Counted from the first letter of the stretch, positions 46,772 to 58,258 are shown. The stretch is 64,000 nt of DNA from Marchantia polymorpha subsp. ruderalis (GCA_037833965.1 AP031355.1:18997501-19061500); one strand, 5' to 3'. A program made the numbers and translations. The notes: generated by a model not told the origin, from the sequence alone.

Positions 46772-47264
46772 AAGAGATGATGGGCCTGGAGCCGCACCAA
46801 AAAGGGTCGGGTGACTACGTCCACGTTCTTTGAGATTACTTGGGCTTGCAGTGGTTTGTTTGCTGATGCTTTGGTTATCTTCAAGTGGGAGATTGTTGGG
46901 GTGCAGAAAACCTTCAGTAGTGTTTTATACCGGGGGTTAGGGGCCAAGAGTCCCAAGGTACAAGTATGTTAAAATGCTAGTTTTGAGAAACCTCCGTGTG
47001 TTAATAATTAGGGTTAGACGCTTTCAGAGTAAACAAAGAGAGAGGCAAGAGAAAACGCACCTCGATAGATTGCAAGACTTATACTCTTTGATCGATTCAC
47101 AGTGGACTGGTGCGGATTCCGTGGTTTTTCCTTGCGTTTGAGATTTTCCAAGTATATCTTATGCCTCGTATTTTTCTTTCAGGTTTTCTATAAAGTATTT
47201 GCTTGTTTTTCTTTTGATGATCTGTTGTCACCAAGATAAGTAGTGCGTAGCAGGGTTGAGGAAA

Positions 47265-49444
47265 TATTAAACATGAAGGATCGGCACCATATACTATCTA
47301 AGCCCAATACCAGCCTGGCCGCCTCTTACATGTTTCTCCCAAATGTCTCCGGTCATGAGCTATTCCGTTGTACTTCCTGCCTAGAGGCAAAACGTACCGA
47401 AATTGTAGGCAAGAATTCTCTTGGTAATGGTTCCTTCTTGTTCATATAATTATCATAGTCTCAAGAACTTCCGAGCGCCAAGTAGAGTTTATGAAGACTA
47501 CTACCTCCACGTCTCTGTCGTGTAAACCTCGATTCCGTCTCTTGAGTTCCGGGTAGCTCGCTGTCTTCAACTTTCGGTGAGGTGAGTCGAATTGACCGCA
47601 CTTGCATTGCAACTTTCTGCACTACAAGTTTTGCTGTGAACGCCTAATTTCCGTTGTCCCAATGTGTGATAAAAAATATCCTGGTGTTTGCTGATGGTGG
47701 ACAAATGCCTCGATTTCCATTTACGATCGACCTGTCTCAACGAAGTTTGTTCCTGTCTAATGTGTTTCTTCCATCGCAATCTCTCTATTGTCGAAACTTC
47801 TCGGATGTCCAGGTTCTTGATCTTGGATTTCCCGATTGATCTGGAAGAAACTGCTCCTCAACGCTGTGACAACTCTGTGACAACGCTGATCCACATTAAA
47901 GCGATAAAAGTGGATCTATTGTGTCTTCCGGTCACGGAATGGTTCTGTTTCTTTGTTTTGACTCGGATTTTTCGAGTCAAAACAAAACTCCGGTTTTCGT
48001 GTGGGTTTGCTGCTCACAATCGCATCCGTGAACTTCTGATTTAATCGGTTCTAGCCGGAACACAATCTTCTCAATCACGTTCCTCTCGTCATATGGTGCG
48101 GTTGTTCACATCACCGGACGCATCATGCCAGTGAGTTTCCACATGTATGTGCTCTGGAAACTTCTCTACAGCATGCGGCAGTGGATCCGGCATGTGGGCT
48201 CTGTAGCCGAAACTAAAGCTCCGGTTTGAAACTAAAGCTATTTGGCTCGATGGGCTTGATGAGTGTACAGTCCGCTGGACCAAATTTGTCGAATTGCAAC
48301 TGGGACCACTATAGGCTGTGGATCCCCTCCCATCGCCTTGCATCAAGCGACGGAGTTGCGGCCGAGCTTCAAGGCATCGTCGTCCCCAAGCTACTTTCGA
48401 CACGATAGAATTTCCGTTCGAAGCACTGGACACTGGGTATCGTCGTGTACGCTCTCCTCCATGCGAATCATCATCGATGTCCGAAATACAATGGAGCAAC
48501 CCGTCCGCCTGCAAGATCTACCAGAACTGCAAACCATAGTTGGCGTTCGCTGTACGCCAGCTCTGCCACACTCCGGGAATCCTCATAACTGGAAAGTTCC
48601 GAGCCTGCTCCCACTAGTGAATTCGTTCATCTCCCAAAAGAAGCAGTGACGCGCAGCCTGACAGCTGCACTTACTCGGGTACGAAGTTCATCGTGTGCCT
48701 CGGTCGGTGATCAACGCAGTACTTTCAGTAGACCACCGAAATCTGGTGCGCAAAGCCTGGTCGGATGATGGACGTGGTTCGGCTTCGAGATCAGAAATCA
48801 GCAGCGACAGGATCGAATTTCCGTACACATTACTGGACACAGGATATCGTCGATCGGCTTCGGTCGTGTGACAGTACGCTGAAACGAGCGGAGATTTGGA
48901 GTCTGTAGGTAGTGAGTGTAATTTTGCATTGCTGTTTTGGTTTCCGCTTCTTGCGGGTATGTGAACGGGGGAGGGGGGTCTATAGGTTTTGGTATTGCGG
49001 CTTTGGAAGAGCGGATTCTGGAAAGAGTTTCCAGAATCCGTCGACTAAACTTTCCTCCGAACTTTACATGAATTTTAGAGATATGTTGTCCTTAGGAAGC
49101 CCCGGGTGATGATGAATGTATGTACACGTGGTGTTTTCGGGCTTTCGTCGAGGCCCACGTCATCGTCGTGAGAATGTCGTCCCCCCTGTCAGCTCACGAC
49201 GAGTTCTCCATTCGGTCGTTCGCCAGCGCCTTCGCACAAACTCTTGCGTTCCGTGGTGGTGAAGTTACTGCGCCTGCCGACCAGAATGTGCCCCTAGCCA
49301 CTGAATCGAGGCGGAAATCTGTACAGGCTCTTGCTGGATAGAAGTGCCGTAGAGCCTCAGTAGGTTCCGGAGAGACTGTCGACCGATCAATCAATCGATC
49401 GAGCGAGCGAGAGAGCCACGAGAGAGGTTGGATGGATGGATTGA
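47265..49444. other. Intergenic with a degenerate internal repeat and two hairpins
   Basis: No gene is recognised. Two 48-bp stretches, 48398-48446 and 48804-48853, are about 80% alike and in one frame read IEFPFEALDTGYRR and IEFPYTLLDTGYRR, suggesting a duplicated exon of an unidentified, now broken gene. Perfect hairpins lie at 47952-47986 (14-bp arms) and 49012-49040 (13-bp arms, 3-nt loop). Confidence 0.4.
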
Positions 49445-50020
49445 TCAGGACTTGATGGATTTGTTCGTGAGAGTGATGAACAACCATTCCAGACCCTCGA
49501 GAAGGCCCTCGCCGGTCACAGCGGACGCCCTCTGGAGATGCAGGGGCCTCTTCTCGCGCAAGGCCGCGAGATCAAGCGCCTCCTCGAACTCCTCGGGTTC
49601 TTTCATGGACCCGGGCAGATCCTGCTTGTTGGCGAACACCAGCAGCGCTGCGCCGCGAAGCTCCTCCTCTTGCAACATGCTGTGCAGCTCGTGACAGGCC
49701 TCGGCCTGACGGAGCCTGTCGCCGCTGTCCACGACGTAGATCACCGCCTGCGTGTTCGCGTAGTAGTGCCGCCAGAACTGCCGCCTGCCGGCCGAGCCTC
49801 CGACATCCCACACCGTGAAACTGATATTCTTATACTCGACGGTCTCGACATTGAATCCGATGGTCGGAATCGCGTCGACGACCTGTGATAGCTTCATCCT
49901 GTACAGGATTGTGGTCTTCCCGGCCCCATCCAGCCCCACAATCAAAATTCGCATCTCCTTCTTAATTAGCCTCGCGAAGAAGAAGAGGCTCCGAAACACC
50001 CTCGAAATCGTCAGCCCCAT
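49445..50020 (-). CDS. ARF-family small GTPase, intronless, with altered switch II
   Basis: A 191-residue protein close to ADP-ribosylation factor 1, a regulator of vesicle coat assembly on Golgi membranes. Gly2 (MGLTISRVF) is the usual myristoylation site. The P-loop is GLDGAGKTT, switch I is [14 protein letters not shown], the base-binding motif NKQD is present, and SAV replaces the usual CAT/SAK loop. In switch II the family sequence WDVGGQ is [17 protein letters not shown]: the glutamine needed for GTP hydrolysis is a serine. The N-terminal helix region is about five residues longer than in ARF1 (181 residues). The gene has no intron, whereas plant ARF1 genes normally do, so it may be a retrocopy. 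The frame is fully open and well conserved, so I treat it as a gene, function possibly altered. Confidence 0.85.
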   Translation of the reverse strand: MGLTISRVFRSLFFFARLIKKEMRILIVGLDGAGKTTILYRMKLSQVVDAIPTIGFNVETVEYKNISFTVWDVGGSAGRRQFWRHYYANTQAVIYVVDSGDRLRQAEACHELHSMLQEEELRGAALLVFANKQDLPGSMKEPEEFEEALDLAALREKRPLHLQRASAVTGEGLLEGLEWLFITLTNKSIKS

Positions 50021-50331
50021 CTCGGAAGAACCTTCAAGTCGACTCCCCTACGAGATCATTTCCTCGTCTACTGTCCCAATTTTCTGCTTCACGAGCCTTG
50101 CCCTTTCTTGATCGATCTCGGAACCGGTTCCTACAGCTGGCCTCTGGTCTCTCTAGTCTCACGCATATGCCTAAGTCGAGTCGTGGAGACAGAGCTACTC
50201 GCAGTTTCACGCATTCACTCGCTCAGTCAATCGTTCGATTTGTCCCCAAGGCGCTTGCGATTCTGTTCCCTTTCTTGGAAGAGAACGAGAACCTCACATC
50301 TGCTGCGGTTGTCAGCTGACACATCTAGAAG

Positions 50332-50634
50332 ATGAGCGAAGTGGATCTTAAACCGGGGGCGGGGGGAGTCCGATCCCAGCTCTCCCTGCTTCTGCCGAGG
50401 CTGATGCGACTAATGCAAGCTGGCAAATGGTTCCTTCGAGGAGGAAAAGAAAATCGCAACCATGTGCTGAAATTCGGTCGCCGAAGTCCACCGGAAGCTC
50501 GCAGCATGACCGTTGAAGAAGCCTCCGACCCCGCGGCAACAGCTGCATCCAATATAAAAGTGGGCAGAAATGCGGAACTCTTCATGGAACAGCTCATTGG
50601 ACCATCTGCAGATCGAAACTCGTGGGGTGCATGA
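50332..50634 (+). CDS. Hypothetical 100-residue protein, divergent from the ARF gene
   Basis: A frame of 100 codons starting 312 bp from the ARF start on the opposite strand. No family is recognised. The middle is basic (WFLRGGKENRNHVLKFGRRS) and the end acidic/neutral (NAELFMEQLIGPSADRNS). The opposite strand carries a longer 244-codon frame (50325-51059), low in complexity and Ser/Arg-rich, which looks like a shadow. It could be a real small gene sharing a two-way promoter with ARF, or a chance frame. Confidence 0.25.
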   Translation: MSEVDLKPGAGGVRSQLSLLLPRLMRLMQAGKWFLRGGKENRNHVLKFGRRSPPEARSMTVEEASDPAATAASNIKVGRNAELFMEQLIGPSADRNSWGA

Positions 50635-51011
50635 TCACACGACCGCGAAAGGTGCCATCGCGCGGACCTGGGGACAGCCCAACTCTTCCTGCTCGCTTGC
50701 TTTGCTTTGCTTGCGCTCTCGGTTTCGCAGACCGGATAGGCTGATGATCCTTTGAAGGCCGAGCAGTGAGTGAGTGCCCCACCGCCACCTTCGATTCGCT
50801 TTCTTCGGCCGCGGCTCGGGGACGAAGACGACGTTGCGTAGCAATGCGGGAAAGACACCAGATTCGATCGCATCGACCCCGCGATTCTCGGGTGGAAGAT
50901 AAGACACACCAATGCCTTCACTTTCTCCTCGTTCCCCTTCCTCCCAGCTTCGGTCCTGAGAGATTCCCTGCCGAGTCTCCTCGAGGCCGAAGCTGCCCAG
51001 ACGACGACAAA

Positions 51012-51044
51012 TGTGACCTTCCAACTTCGACTTGGAAGGTCACA
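51012..51044. repeat. Perfect hairpin, 13-bp arms
   Basis: TGTGACCTTCCAA and TTGGAAGGTCACA separated by 7 nt. One of several near-perfect short hairpins in this part of the window. Confidence 0.95.
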
Positions 51045-51239
51045 AATGGCCGGGTTCACACCTCTGGTATTCAGCGTCTTGCTGGTTTGTGGTTTGTGCT
51101 GAACCCGCCCGCTCGTCCGTCCCGATTCCGGAGCAGCTGACCTTCGTTGACGACGGCGGGGGACAACGGAGCGAGTGGAGCGGGGTGGAAGGCCAGATTT
51201 TAATATATTGTTCTAGGCTTTGGATTTCCAATTTTCAGT

Positions 51240-54170
51240 GAACAATATATGAAGATAATAGTAATTTTCTTTTTTTCATTTGAATGATATTTCTCTTTTT
51301 CCACTGTCCGAGGAGTGCCATTTCATTTCTAGCATTTTCTTCTCTTTTTTTCATTTACTGAAGAATAGATTTCAAAACCATATTTTCTTTAATATTGACA
51401 TTCTTATAGGGCTTTCATTTTAGCTGGACTTTCTGAAGATTGTGCTTATGTACGTGCTAAGAGATCCATGAAGCGTCGTTTTCAGTCATGTTATTTTAAT
51501 ATTGTTTTGCTTTGATGTTGTGATTTTATCTTGTGAAATTTGTATAACTCTATGTGCTTATCCTAATAACATGTTGGTTCACTTTGAGTTTATCAAAACG
51601 CAGTGATGTTTACTAAAATATTAATCTTATAGAATTTGTACTACTTATATAATTTTTTAAAAATAAATTTCTAACATTGTATTGTCTTATAAACTAAATA
51701 TAGATTTTGGTGTACTTTGCTAGGGATAACTCTTGACCACTGTAGGGTTTTGGCTGGTTTACTGGAAGACGTGGGTTTGGGTTAGATTCGATTCTGGCTA
51801 CTAACTTGCCCCTTATCATTGTATCGGTTTCAATTTGAGTAAACTGGTGTTTTCACGTGGAATAGCCAAAAGCGTACACCGTGTCAAATTTGCATGTTTG
51901 TCTATTTTTAATCATCACAAACCGATTAATCGATTGAAAAATTATCATTAAGTCATAAAATTAACAATTATAAAATATCATCAATAATAAAAATAAATTC
52001 TATTTAATGTGTTATGATATGTACTTAATGAAATTTGTTTCAAATGTTGTGTATTTTATAATATACGCATAAACTTTATCTCAAAACGTAATAAAAAATC
52101 ATTGAATTAAAAAATATTCTTATGTATATGCATTAAAAAATATTTATTTCAAAAAATCTGAAAATTGTTTTCAAATTATGAAAAAATTCAAAACTGTGTA
52201 AAGTTTTTTAATTTTTTGAAGTAAAAATAAAACTCATAAAAATTTAATAGGAAGATGAAATAAAGTAATTAATCCTCTAATTAAATATAAAATTATTTTA
52301 TTAGAAATGATCAGCAATTTTCATGAACGATTAGAATTTCTTTTTACCAAAAAGAGGTTGAATATTTTTTAATTTAGATCGAAATATTCAAAAAATATCA
52401 TGAACACTAGTTATATTCAGACTTCTATTGAAAGATTTGATTCAGTTAGATCTTTCAGTAGACAAATTTAGCTTTATCGAAAATTCTCAAGCTCAAGCAT
52501 AACAAAAATTATAATCGAAAAGAATTTTGAACATTTGAAAGTCATGAAATCTACTATATATGAGATTGATTTCATATATTGATTTCTTTTTTCTTTATAT
52601 TTACAATATCAATTTGTTTAATATAATTTGGATATACATTTTTTGTAGAAATAGATAATATTTTATTTTTTGGCCAATTTTTAGAAGAATTTATTTCCTT
52701 TATTTTAATATCATATTTTGGATTTATAACATTAATGTGCTCAAATGTTAATACTCAGAGTAGACTAATATGCTTGTAAAAATAGTTAGGTTGTGTTTTA
52801 TAAAAAAGCTGGTCAAAATTTTCTATGATATAAATTGGAGAGAAATTTACTCGCAAATCAACCACGCATTATGAATGTCTACTCTGTTACATGTTTAGTT
52901 AGAGCGAAATTTGCTAATTCAATGCAGTTGCTATCAGAGTGTACCTGAATTTGTTTCTATAGCGATTACTTCGCTGCTGCCGGAGTCATGTTCGTTGCGG
53001 GCTGCCGTCGTCGCGGTCGTTGCTTCAATACATAAATTTACAATGACATTTGAGATAATATTATCTTAGATAAAACATTCTTTATATAACTGACTAGTAA
53101 TTGGAGGTACAAATAACTATGTATGGTGACACTAAAGATGTGTATGCTATAGTATAGGATTTATGGTTGATCATGCTTGACTCAAGAGTTAATCTCAAAT
53201 TTTCAGGGAAATCTCCAGTCCAGTTAAATTGGGCCTCAGTTTTGCACTCTAAGATAAATGTATAGTTTTTTAAGGCCTTTCCACCCATTTATTCATGGAG
53301 GGGAAGACATCGACCTTGTATTGTGGCCATGGTCAATACACTTGTAATGATTTGATAAGTGTATACATATACTTAAGAAATCTTATGTTTTTGGAATGTG
53401 AAATCCAATAATATATAGATGTTTATGGGGTGCCATATGAGAGACTTGAAATAATATTTGAAATCTCGCTTCCTTGAAACACATATACTGCTGAAAAGGG
53501 AGCTTCGAGAGTGTAATCACATCGCAAGGACCTTTTCACTGGCTACATTTATTTCTAATGTATTTGAAACCACAAAGAACGAGCCCATAGAGACTATTTT
53601 GTAATATAGAGAAGCAGCAACAATTCCAGTAATCTCCCACTTAAGTACTTAACTTGAACCTGGAAGAATAGTGCGGACTTAGCCGATGGGTGACTGCGTT
53701 AGAAGAATCACTTCTTAACCATTTGGTTCTGCTGCAATGTCAAAGAAAACCAACGGAAAATTACTCAATGAGTTTCAACAGTGCGATATCATAGGAAGGC
53801 AGATGCTCTCGTTGTAAGGGCTCTAGCGCGCAAGTCCGATGTTAGTGAAGTAACTATCAAAAAGTTTTGGAAATCCTAAATAGGGCAGAGATAATGCAAG
53901 GTGCTACTGGATTTGCATATAGAATACAACTCACATGCTCGATGTTACGTGTTATATCAAAGAAGCTTTGGCAATCCAGTCACCAAGTTCTTTAAAAAAT
54001 ATATTCGTAAAGTAAAAAATGATGAAAATAAAAGTCGATTCGGAAACAGTGAATGAGATATTCAATGGCCGAAATTGCACAAACTATTGCAAAAATAAAT
54101 CTTTATGTTTGGATAAGAAGTTATTTTGGGTAAGTCAAAGTCCCACGCAGTAAAAGGGATCCCAACAAAA
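51240..54170. other. AT-rich gene desert
   Basis: Nearly 3 kb of AT-rich DNA with long A/T runs. No coding frame, repeat structure or RNA gene recognised until the tRNA pair. Confidence 0.5.
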
Positions 54171-54177
54171 GAGACCC

Positions 54178-54249
54178 TGCCTCCAGTGAGGATCGAACTC
54201 ACGACCTTTCCCTTACGAAGGGAACGCACTACCACTGTGCTATAGAGGC
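54178..54249 (-). tRNA. tRNA-Thr (anticodon CGT)
   Basis: Minus strand. It folds as a full cloverleaf: acceptor GCCTCTA/TGGAGGC (one T-G pair), D stem GCAC/GTGC, anticodon stem TTCCC/GGGAA with loop TTCGTAA (anticodon CGT, reads ACG), T stem GTGAG/CTCAC with loop TTCGATC. No intron; CCA is not encoded, as expected for a nuclear gene. A T-run (CTTTTA, complement of taaaag at about 54151) downstream could end Pol III transcription. Confidence 0.93.
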
Positions 54250-54256
54250 CTACCTT

Positions 54257-54330
54257 TGCTTCCACTGAGAGTTGAACTCAGGACCTCCCGCTTACTAAAC
54301 GGGTGCTCTAGCCAACTGAGCTATAGAAGC
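54257..54330 (-). tRNA. tRNA-Thr (anticodon AGT)
   Basis: Minus strand, 7 bp upstream of the tRNA-Thr(CGT) gene. Cloverleaf: acceptor GCTTCTA/TGGAAGC, D stem GCTC/GAGC, anticodon stem CCCGT/GCGGG with loop TTAGTAA (anticodon AGT, reads ACT), T stem CTGAG/CTCAG with loop TTCAACT. The T-loop sequence departs from the usual TTCGANT, which may weaken its B box. No T-run lies between it and the next tRNA. Confidence 0.92.
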
Positions 54331-54976
54331 TATATGCTTGGGAAGAAGAGTATTTGCAACTTATAGGGCTACATTAGGTGTGCCCAGTTGCTGAGTCACC
54401 TGATGCCTGGAAAACAACCTCATCTCCGATCACCACGATCGAAAATGTTCCAATTCCTTGTCGTTCGGGACCAGGAGTTGAATTCTCTTCTCCAGTGGTA
54501 AAATATGGACGTTGATTTACGCATGATGATCACTGCCAGGAACTTTCGGATTGTTCGTGAAGGAATTCGGATTTTGATCATATGTATGGGAGTCTTTGTT
54601 TTGTCGTATGTGCCGTATCTGCACTGCTCCGAAATTGAATATGAGCTCTGAGGCAATAGCCCAACAACCTGTCTACCGTCCACGTCCAGTAACTGTAAGA
54701 GACATCTTCAAAGATAAAACGGGCAGAGTTTCTTTGAGATGATGCGATCGAGTTACTGATACATGACTCGATCGAATCATCAAGAGGAAATGAAAACCCA
54801 CGTGATGAAAGCCCGACACTGCTGTCTGTACAGCTTCACGATCAATGATAACATTCTCACTCAACAATTAGAATTTGTCTCAAGTCTGTCTACTAGGTCT
54901 TCATACTCTTAGTAGTGAACATAACCATGTTCACTTCTAGCTCAGTAAGAAGGTAACAGATGAGAGTGGGCTTCAC

Positions 54977-55035
54977 TTCCGTAAACGGTTATATGATATA
55001 ACCGTCTACGGAATCAGATATAACTTATATCTGAT
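54977..55035. repeat. Two adjacent hairpins
   Basis: 54977-55012: TTCCGTaAACGGTTATA / TATAACCGTcTACGGAA (17-bp arms, one mismatch, 2-nt loop). Directly followed by 55013-55035: ATCAGATATAA / TTATATCTGAT around one base. Confidence 0.9.
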
Positions 55036-55735
55036 TTATGGGATGCGTCCTACAAGACCAATGGAATTAAAAGTTCTGCACTATCCTTTTTTGGTTGAAG
55101 ATAGATCATCATAAGAGGAAAGTGAATGTCAATGATTGCCCGAGTTGAAGTTGAATGACTGCTACGTTCGGATAATCTCAGGATGAAGTGGAATATTTCA
55201 CTAACGGATTACTTTAGTCAATTACGAAAATTATTCACTGGTTGCGTACGCAGACAAATTTTAGTCAAGAGACACAAGAACTCAAAAAGCTGTCAAGACG
55301 CATTTGTTTGTCCCCTCTATCGATATCTCGACAACGTCAAAGTGATCATAGGAACATGTGACGAACACCCAAAAGAGACTGATCTACCATAGGTCTGCGC
55401 CATCGTCTCGAAGATCCAGAGTTGAAACTTACTACTTCAGATCAGATGAGATGAAATTCCTAAACCCGAAATTCAAACTATCTCTTCTATGATATTCAAT
55501 TCTAATTGAGCCCCTCTTAAGGCCGTCCCATTGATCTGTAATTCAATTTTGTGCGTATTTGAGCGTCGACGTACAAGTATTTCACAAGTCTGTCCTCACA
55601 TTGTTCGTGGAATTGACTTGGTGCCTTCAGTCTTCATGAGGCTGTCACACGATCACATTAAACACTGCGATTCACTTTGGAATGATCCATAACTTAAAAG
55701 GCACCGAGTGTCATCGTGAAAGATTGACTAGCATT
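55036..55735. other. Intergenic, nothing recognised
   Basis: Short frames only; no motif, RNA gene or repeat beyond the hairpins on either side. Confidence 0.4.
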
Positions 55736-55775
55736 CGCCATGATGGCCTGTAATTATTTACAGGCCATCATGGCG
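55736..55775. repeat. Perfect hairpin, 18-bp arms
   Basis: CGCCATGATGGCCTGTAA and TTACAGGCCATCATGGCG separated by TTAT. This is the longest perfect hairpin in the window. It has no T-run after it and no gene nearby, so a terminator role is not supported. Confidence 0.95.
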
Positions 55776-56169
55776 AGCTGAGTCTAGAAAAATCCTGAAT
55801 CAATGTCTGAATAAACAATGAAACCTAGAAGAACCTCGACAACGCAGTGGCATGGTCTGGATAAGAGCAGGGCTTCTGAAGAAAGAATCTGTACATTGTT
55901 TCTAAGCAAAACCTCGAATTGGCGACAATCTGGAATTGGGCAGAGAGCATTTACACCTGTTTTGGGACCGCAATTCAATCAGCAGACCCTACAATGGCTA
56001 GCTACAATGGCTCGGTCTGATATCATTGTACGACGTGCAATTAGAGTTGATTTGGGTGGTGGACGTGAAAGCCATTCGCACTCAATCGACGGAGTCGGGA
56101 TCGCACTAGTTTTGAATGCAGTACTGTAAACACAATGCTGAGAGGCCAGAATCAGCAGCCTCCTCCCCC

Positions 56170-56433
56170 TCATCCACCTCCACAACCTCCACCACAACCT
56201 CCTCCGCCTCCTCCAGAATCTCCTCCTCCGCCTCCTCCGATTCCACCACCTGTAGTGGCAAAAGCTACAGATCCTCCGATAATCGGAGCACCAGTGCCGG
56301 AGTTATGTGCGCCGGAGTTATGTGCGCCGAGAGATGAGAGTCTGCAGATGCAGATGCAGATGCACGCGATGAGAATGAACAGCGCTCCACCGCCAAATAA
56401 TATTAATAACGGCACCCAGATAAAGCCATCCAT
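56170..56433 (-). CDS. Small membrane protein with glycine-rich tail
   Basis: 87 residues from ATG 56433. Residues 4-33 are a membrane segment (FIWVPLLILFGGGALFILIA, then CICICIC). A linker with a duplicated AHNSG unit follows, then a tail made almost wholly of Gly with Asp, Ser and Cys, ending GGGGCGGGCGGG. Plants have many unnamed small proteins of this build, with an N-terminal membrane helix and a Gly/Cys tail; that likeness is by architecture only. The opposite strand gives a Pro-rich frame (56135-56455), which is its mirror. I prefer the minus strand because of the clean membrane segment and the similar ORF at 60425-60736. Confidence 0.45.
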   Translation of the reverse strand: MDGFIWVPLLILFGGGALFILIACICICICRLSSLGAHNSGAHNSGTGAPIIGGSVAFATTGGGIGGGGGGDSGGGGGGCGGGCGGG

Positions 56434-56455
56434 GATGAGGAATGGCGAGGTCTAG

Positions 56456-57943
56456 CACGTTTCGCATGCTCTGCCGATTTTTAAACAGTCGGCGTCGGAG
56501 GGTGAGAGGAAGTCGTGAGGCGTAGGGGATACGCTACGTATGCGCGTCGGACAGACCGTTGAAGGCTGTATGGGGGACCAGCTGAATCGCAGCTCGTGTG
56601 AACCCCCCGCTGGAACTGCTGCAGATTAGCGAGTTCGTTCGATCCGATCGAGCTTATTCTTGATCGCTGCTCGGTGTTCGCCAATAGAAATCTGCTCGAT
56701 ATCTTCAGTGCGCAGATCTCACGAGCCTTTGAGTTTTAAACTTCAGACGAGCGATGAACTAGTGAATCTAGACACCGTCGATGGAATTATACTCGACTAT
56801 CAAACCAAAGATTGAACCTCTATGAAGCTCAGTGAAGAGACCATCAAATTTGCATTCTTGCTCCGGAGATTATCTCGAGTATAGCGCCTATGACAGATGG
56901 TGTTCCTTGCCTCGATCATTATATAGGCTTGTCCTAGATGCGCGGAAAAACCCAGGAGACCTGAGACAGCTTGTGCTCCTCGTGACCGTGTTTTCCGATC
57001 CAAGACTGGAGGAAGTGGTCTTGGACCACAAGTTTTCCAATCCTCATCGTGGGATTGAGGATTACTCCATAGCCGGAAGCCATCATGTGTACGATTCGGA
57101 TAACAGGGCTCAGGGCTTGCCTAGTCAAAGCCGATGCAACAGTCGACGGAATCAGGGCCATCGTGAAAGACCGCCACAGCTGGCGTCCTCTTGAGGGACA
57201 CTCAGACATCCAGAAAGTGCAAGGCCCCCACGGTGCAGTCAATCAAGCAAAGCTCTTGGAGTTCGGCATCCGCGCGATTACAATTGCCTAAGTACCTCAA
57301 GTACCATGCTCCAGTTGCTAAGAAAGTTGCAGGATTACATCGCATCCGATTGCCTCGAGCGCAAAACGGTCAAGGCATGGACTTAGCGTGCCATGCCTTG
57401 ACTAAAGAGAGGTCTTTCGTCTTCTGGTCATAGATTAACCCCCATCAACTCGGTCAAAGAGCGCAAAGACATCTACTTAGTGCCCACTGCTGTGATTGGT
57501 GAGATGATCGTGGAATGGAGAGGACACGGCGCGTCTGCGATACACAGGTGCGAGAGAAATTGGCTGCACTGCTGCCAACAGTTCACTCCAATGTTCCAGT
57601 ATCATTAGAAGTCTTTCCAGGAAGTGGGATCCCACGATTTCAAAATCATCCAACTCGCAGCTCTATTTGACCTCCGACGTTTCGAAGCAATGAGTGTAGG
57701 GGAAGCGCATGCATTTTGGAACCCAATTACCACTTTGCGATATAATTCTGCTTCTTCATACTTCCCTACGCTCAAGAGCCTTCAGCGCGCATTTAGATGT
57801 CATCAGTCCACTTTTAAGTGATCTATATCTGCACATAAATCCCGAAATCGAAATCGCAAAACAGCGACCTCGAAAATGTGAGTATGATCGAGCATTTCCT
57901 GCACACTTCGGGTCTCAAGGTCTCGTATAGCAACCCCTGAACA
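56456..57943. other. Intergenic with scattered short frames
   Basis: A minus-strand frame at 56934-57242 (102 codons) and overlapping plus frames show no recognised motif. A 12-bp perfect hairpin, GTCAAGGCATGG / CCATGCCTTGAC with a 10-nt loop, lies at 57369-57402. Confidence 0.35.
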
Positions 57944-58258
57944 ATGGATGCGAGCAGTTCTCCGGACATTCTGAGCTTTTTCTCCTCTCGAACCGCGGCT
58001 CCCAAGCTTCCCTCGTTTGAAGACACCCTTGGAACATACTGTAAGCCTCGAGTTTGGCTTACTTGCTGCCTTTTTTCAACTGATATCAGCAAGAAATCAC
58101 TGCAGATACAACATGAATATGACTTGTTAGCGATGGCTTTGCAGATGCAGGATGGATTGGTCCATGCTTTCCTGTCATCTCCAAAACCCCATGCCTCAGC
58201 TGCGCGTAGTGTTCCAGTGCCGCCCTTCTTCAGAGAAATGCCTTCAGTTTACCCGTGA
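57944..58258 (+). CDS. Hypothetical ORF, possible first exons of an unknown gene
   Basis: ATG 57944 opens MDASSSPDILSFFSSR and PSFEDTLGTY, followed at once by a donor-like gtaagc and, about 60 bp on, an acceptor-like tatcag. The unspliced frame stays open for 104 codons. About 30 bp after its stop, after a possible acceptor (ttctacag, about 58282), comes an open stretch GQKLMDNFADFSTYLACFF. These may be exons of one gene, but no family is recognised and a consistent splice chain was not found. Confidence 0.25.
   Translation: MDASSSPDILSFFSSRTAAPKLPSFEDTLGTYCKPRVWLTCCLFSTDISKKSLQIQHEYDLLAMALQMQDGLVHAFLSSPKPHASAARSVPVPPFFREMPSVYP

Larger units (their letters stand above)
42445..47259 (+). mobile_element. 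Ty1/copia LTR retrotransposon, degenerate, both LTRs present
   Basis: The 5' LTR is about 42445-42900 and the 3' LTR about 46894-47259. They share TGTTGGGGTGCA at the start, CTCCGTGTGTTAATAATTAG in the middle and GTAGCAGGGTTGA at the end. The 5' LTR is longer and holds a G/C hairpin (gggggcggagccccc, about 42494). Flanks GGAAG (42440-42444) and GGAAA (47260-47264) look like a 5-bp target duplication with one change. After the 5' LTR, atatcagagc (about 42907) resembles the initiator-Met tRNA primer site. Before the 3' LTR, aagtgggag is the polypurine tract. The internal order is gag, protease, integrase, RT, RNase H, with several stops, many being TGA at Trp positions. Confidence 0.9.

Noticed and set aside
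50325..51059. 244-codon minus-strand frame upstream of the ARF gene
   Set aside because: Low-complexity Ser/Arg composition, no domain, overlaps hairpin 51012-51044 and a competing plus frame; most likely a chance frame.
55736..55775. Rho-independent terminator
   Set aside because: Eukaryotic context and no T-run after the hairpin.
56135..56455. Proline-rich plus-strand frame, possible extensin-like protein
   Set aside because: No signal peptide or Ser-Pro repeats of extensins; the opposite strand has a cleaner membrane-plus-Gly-tail protein with a similar ORF at 60425.
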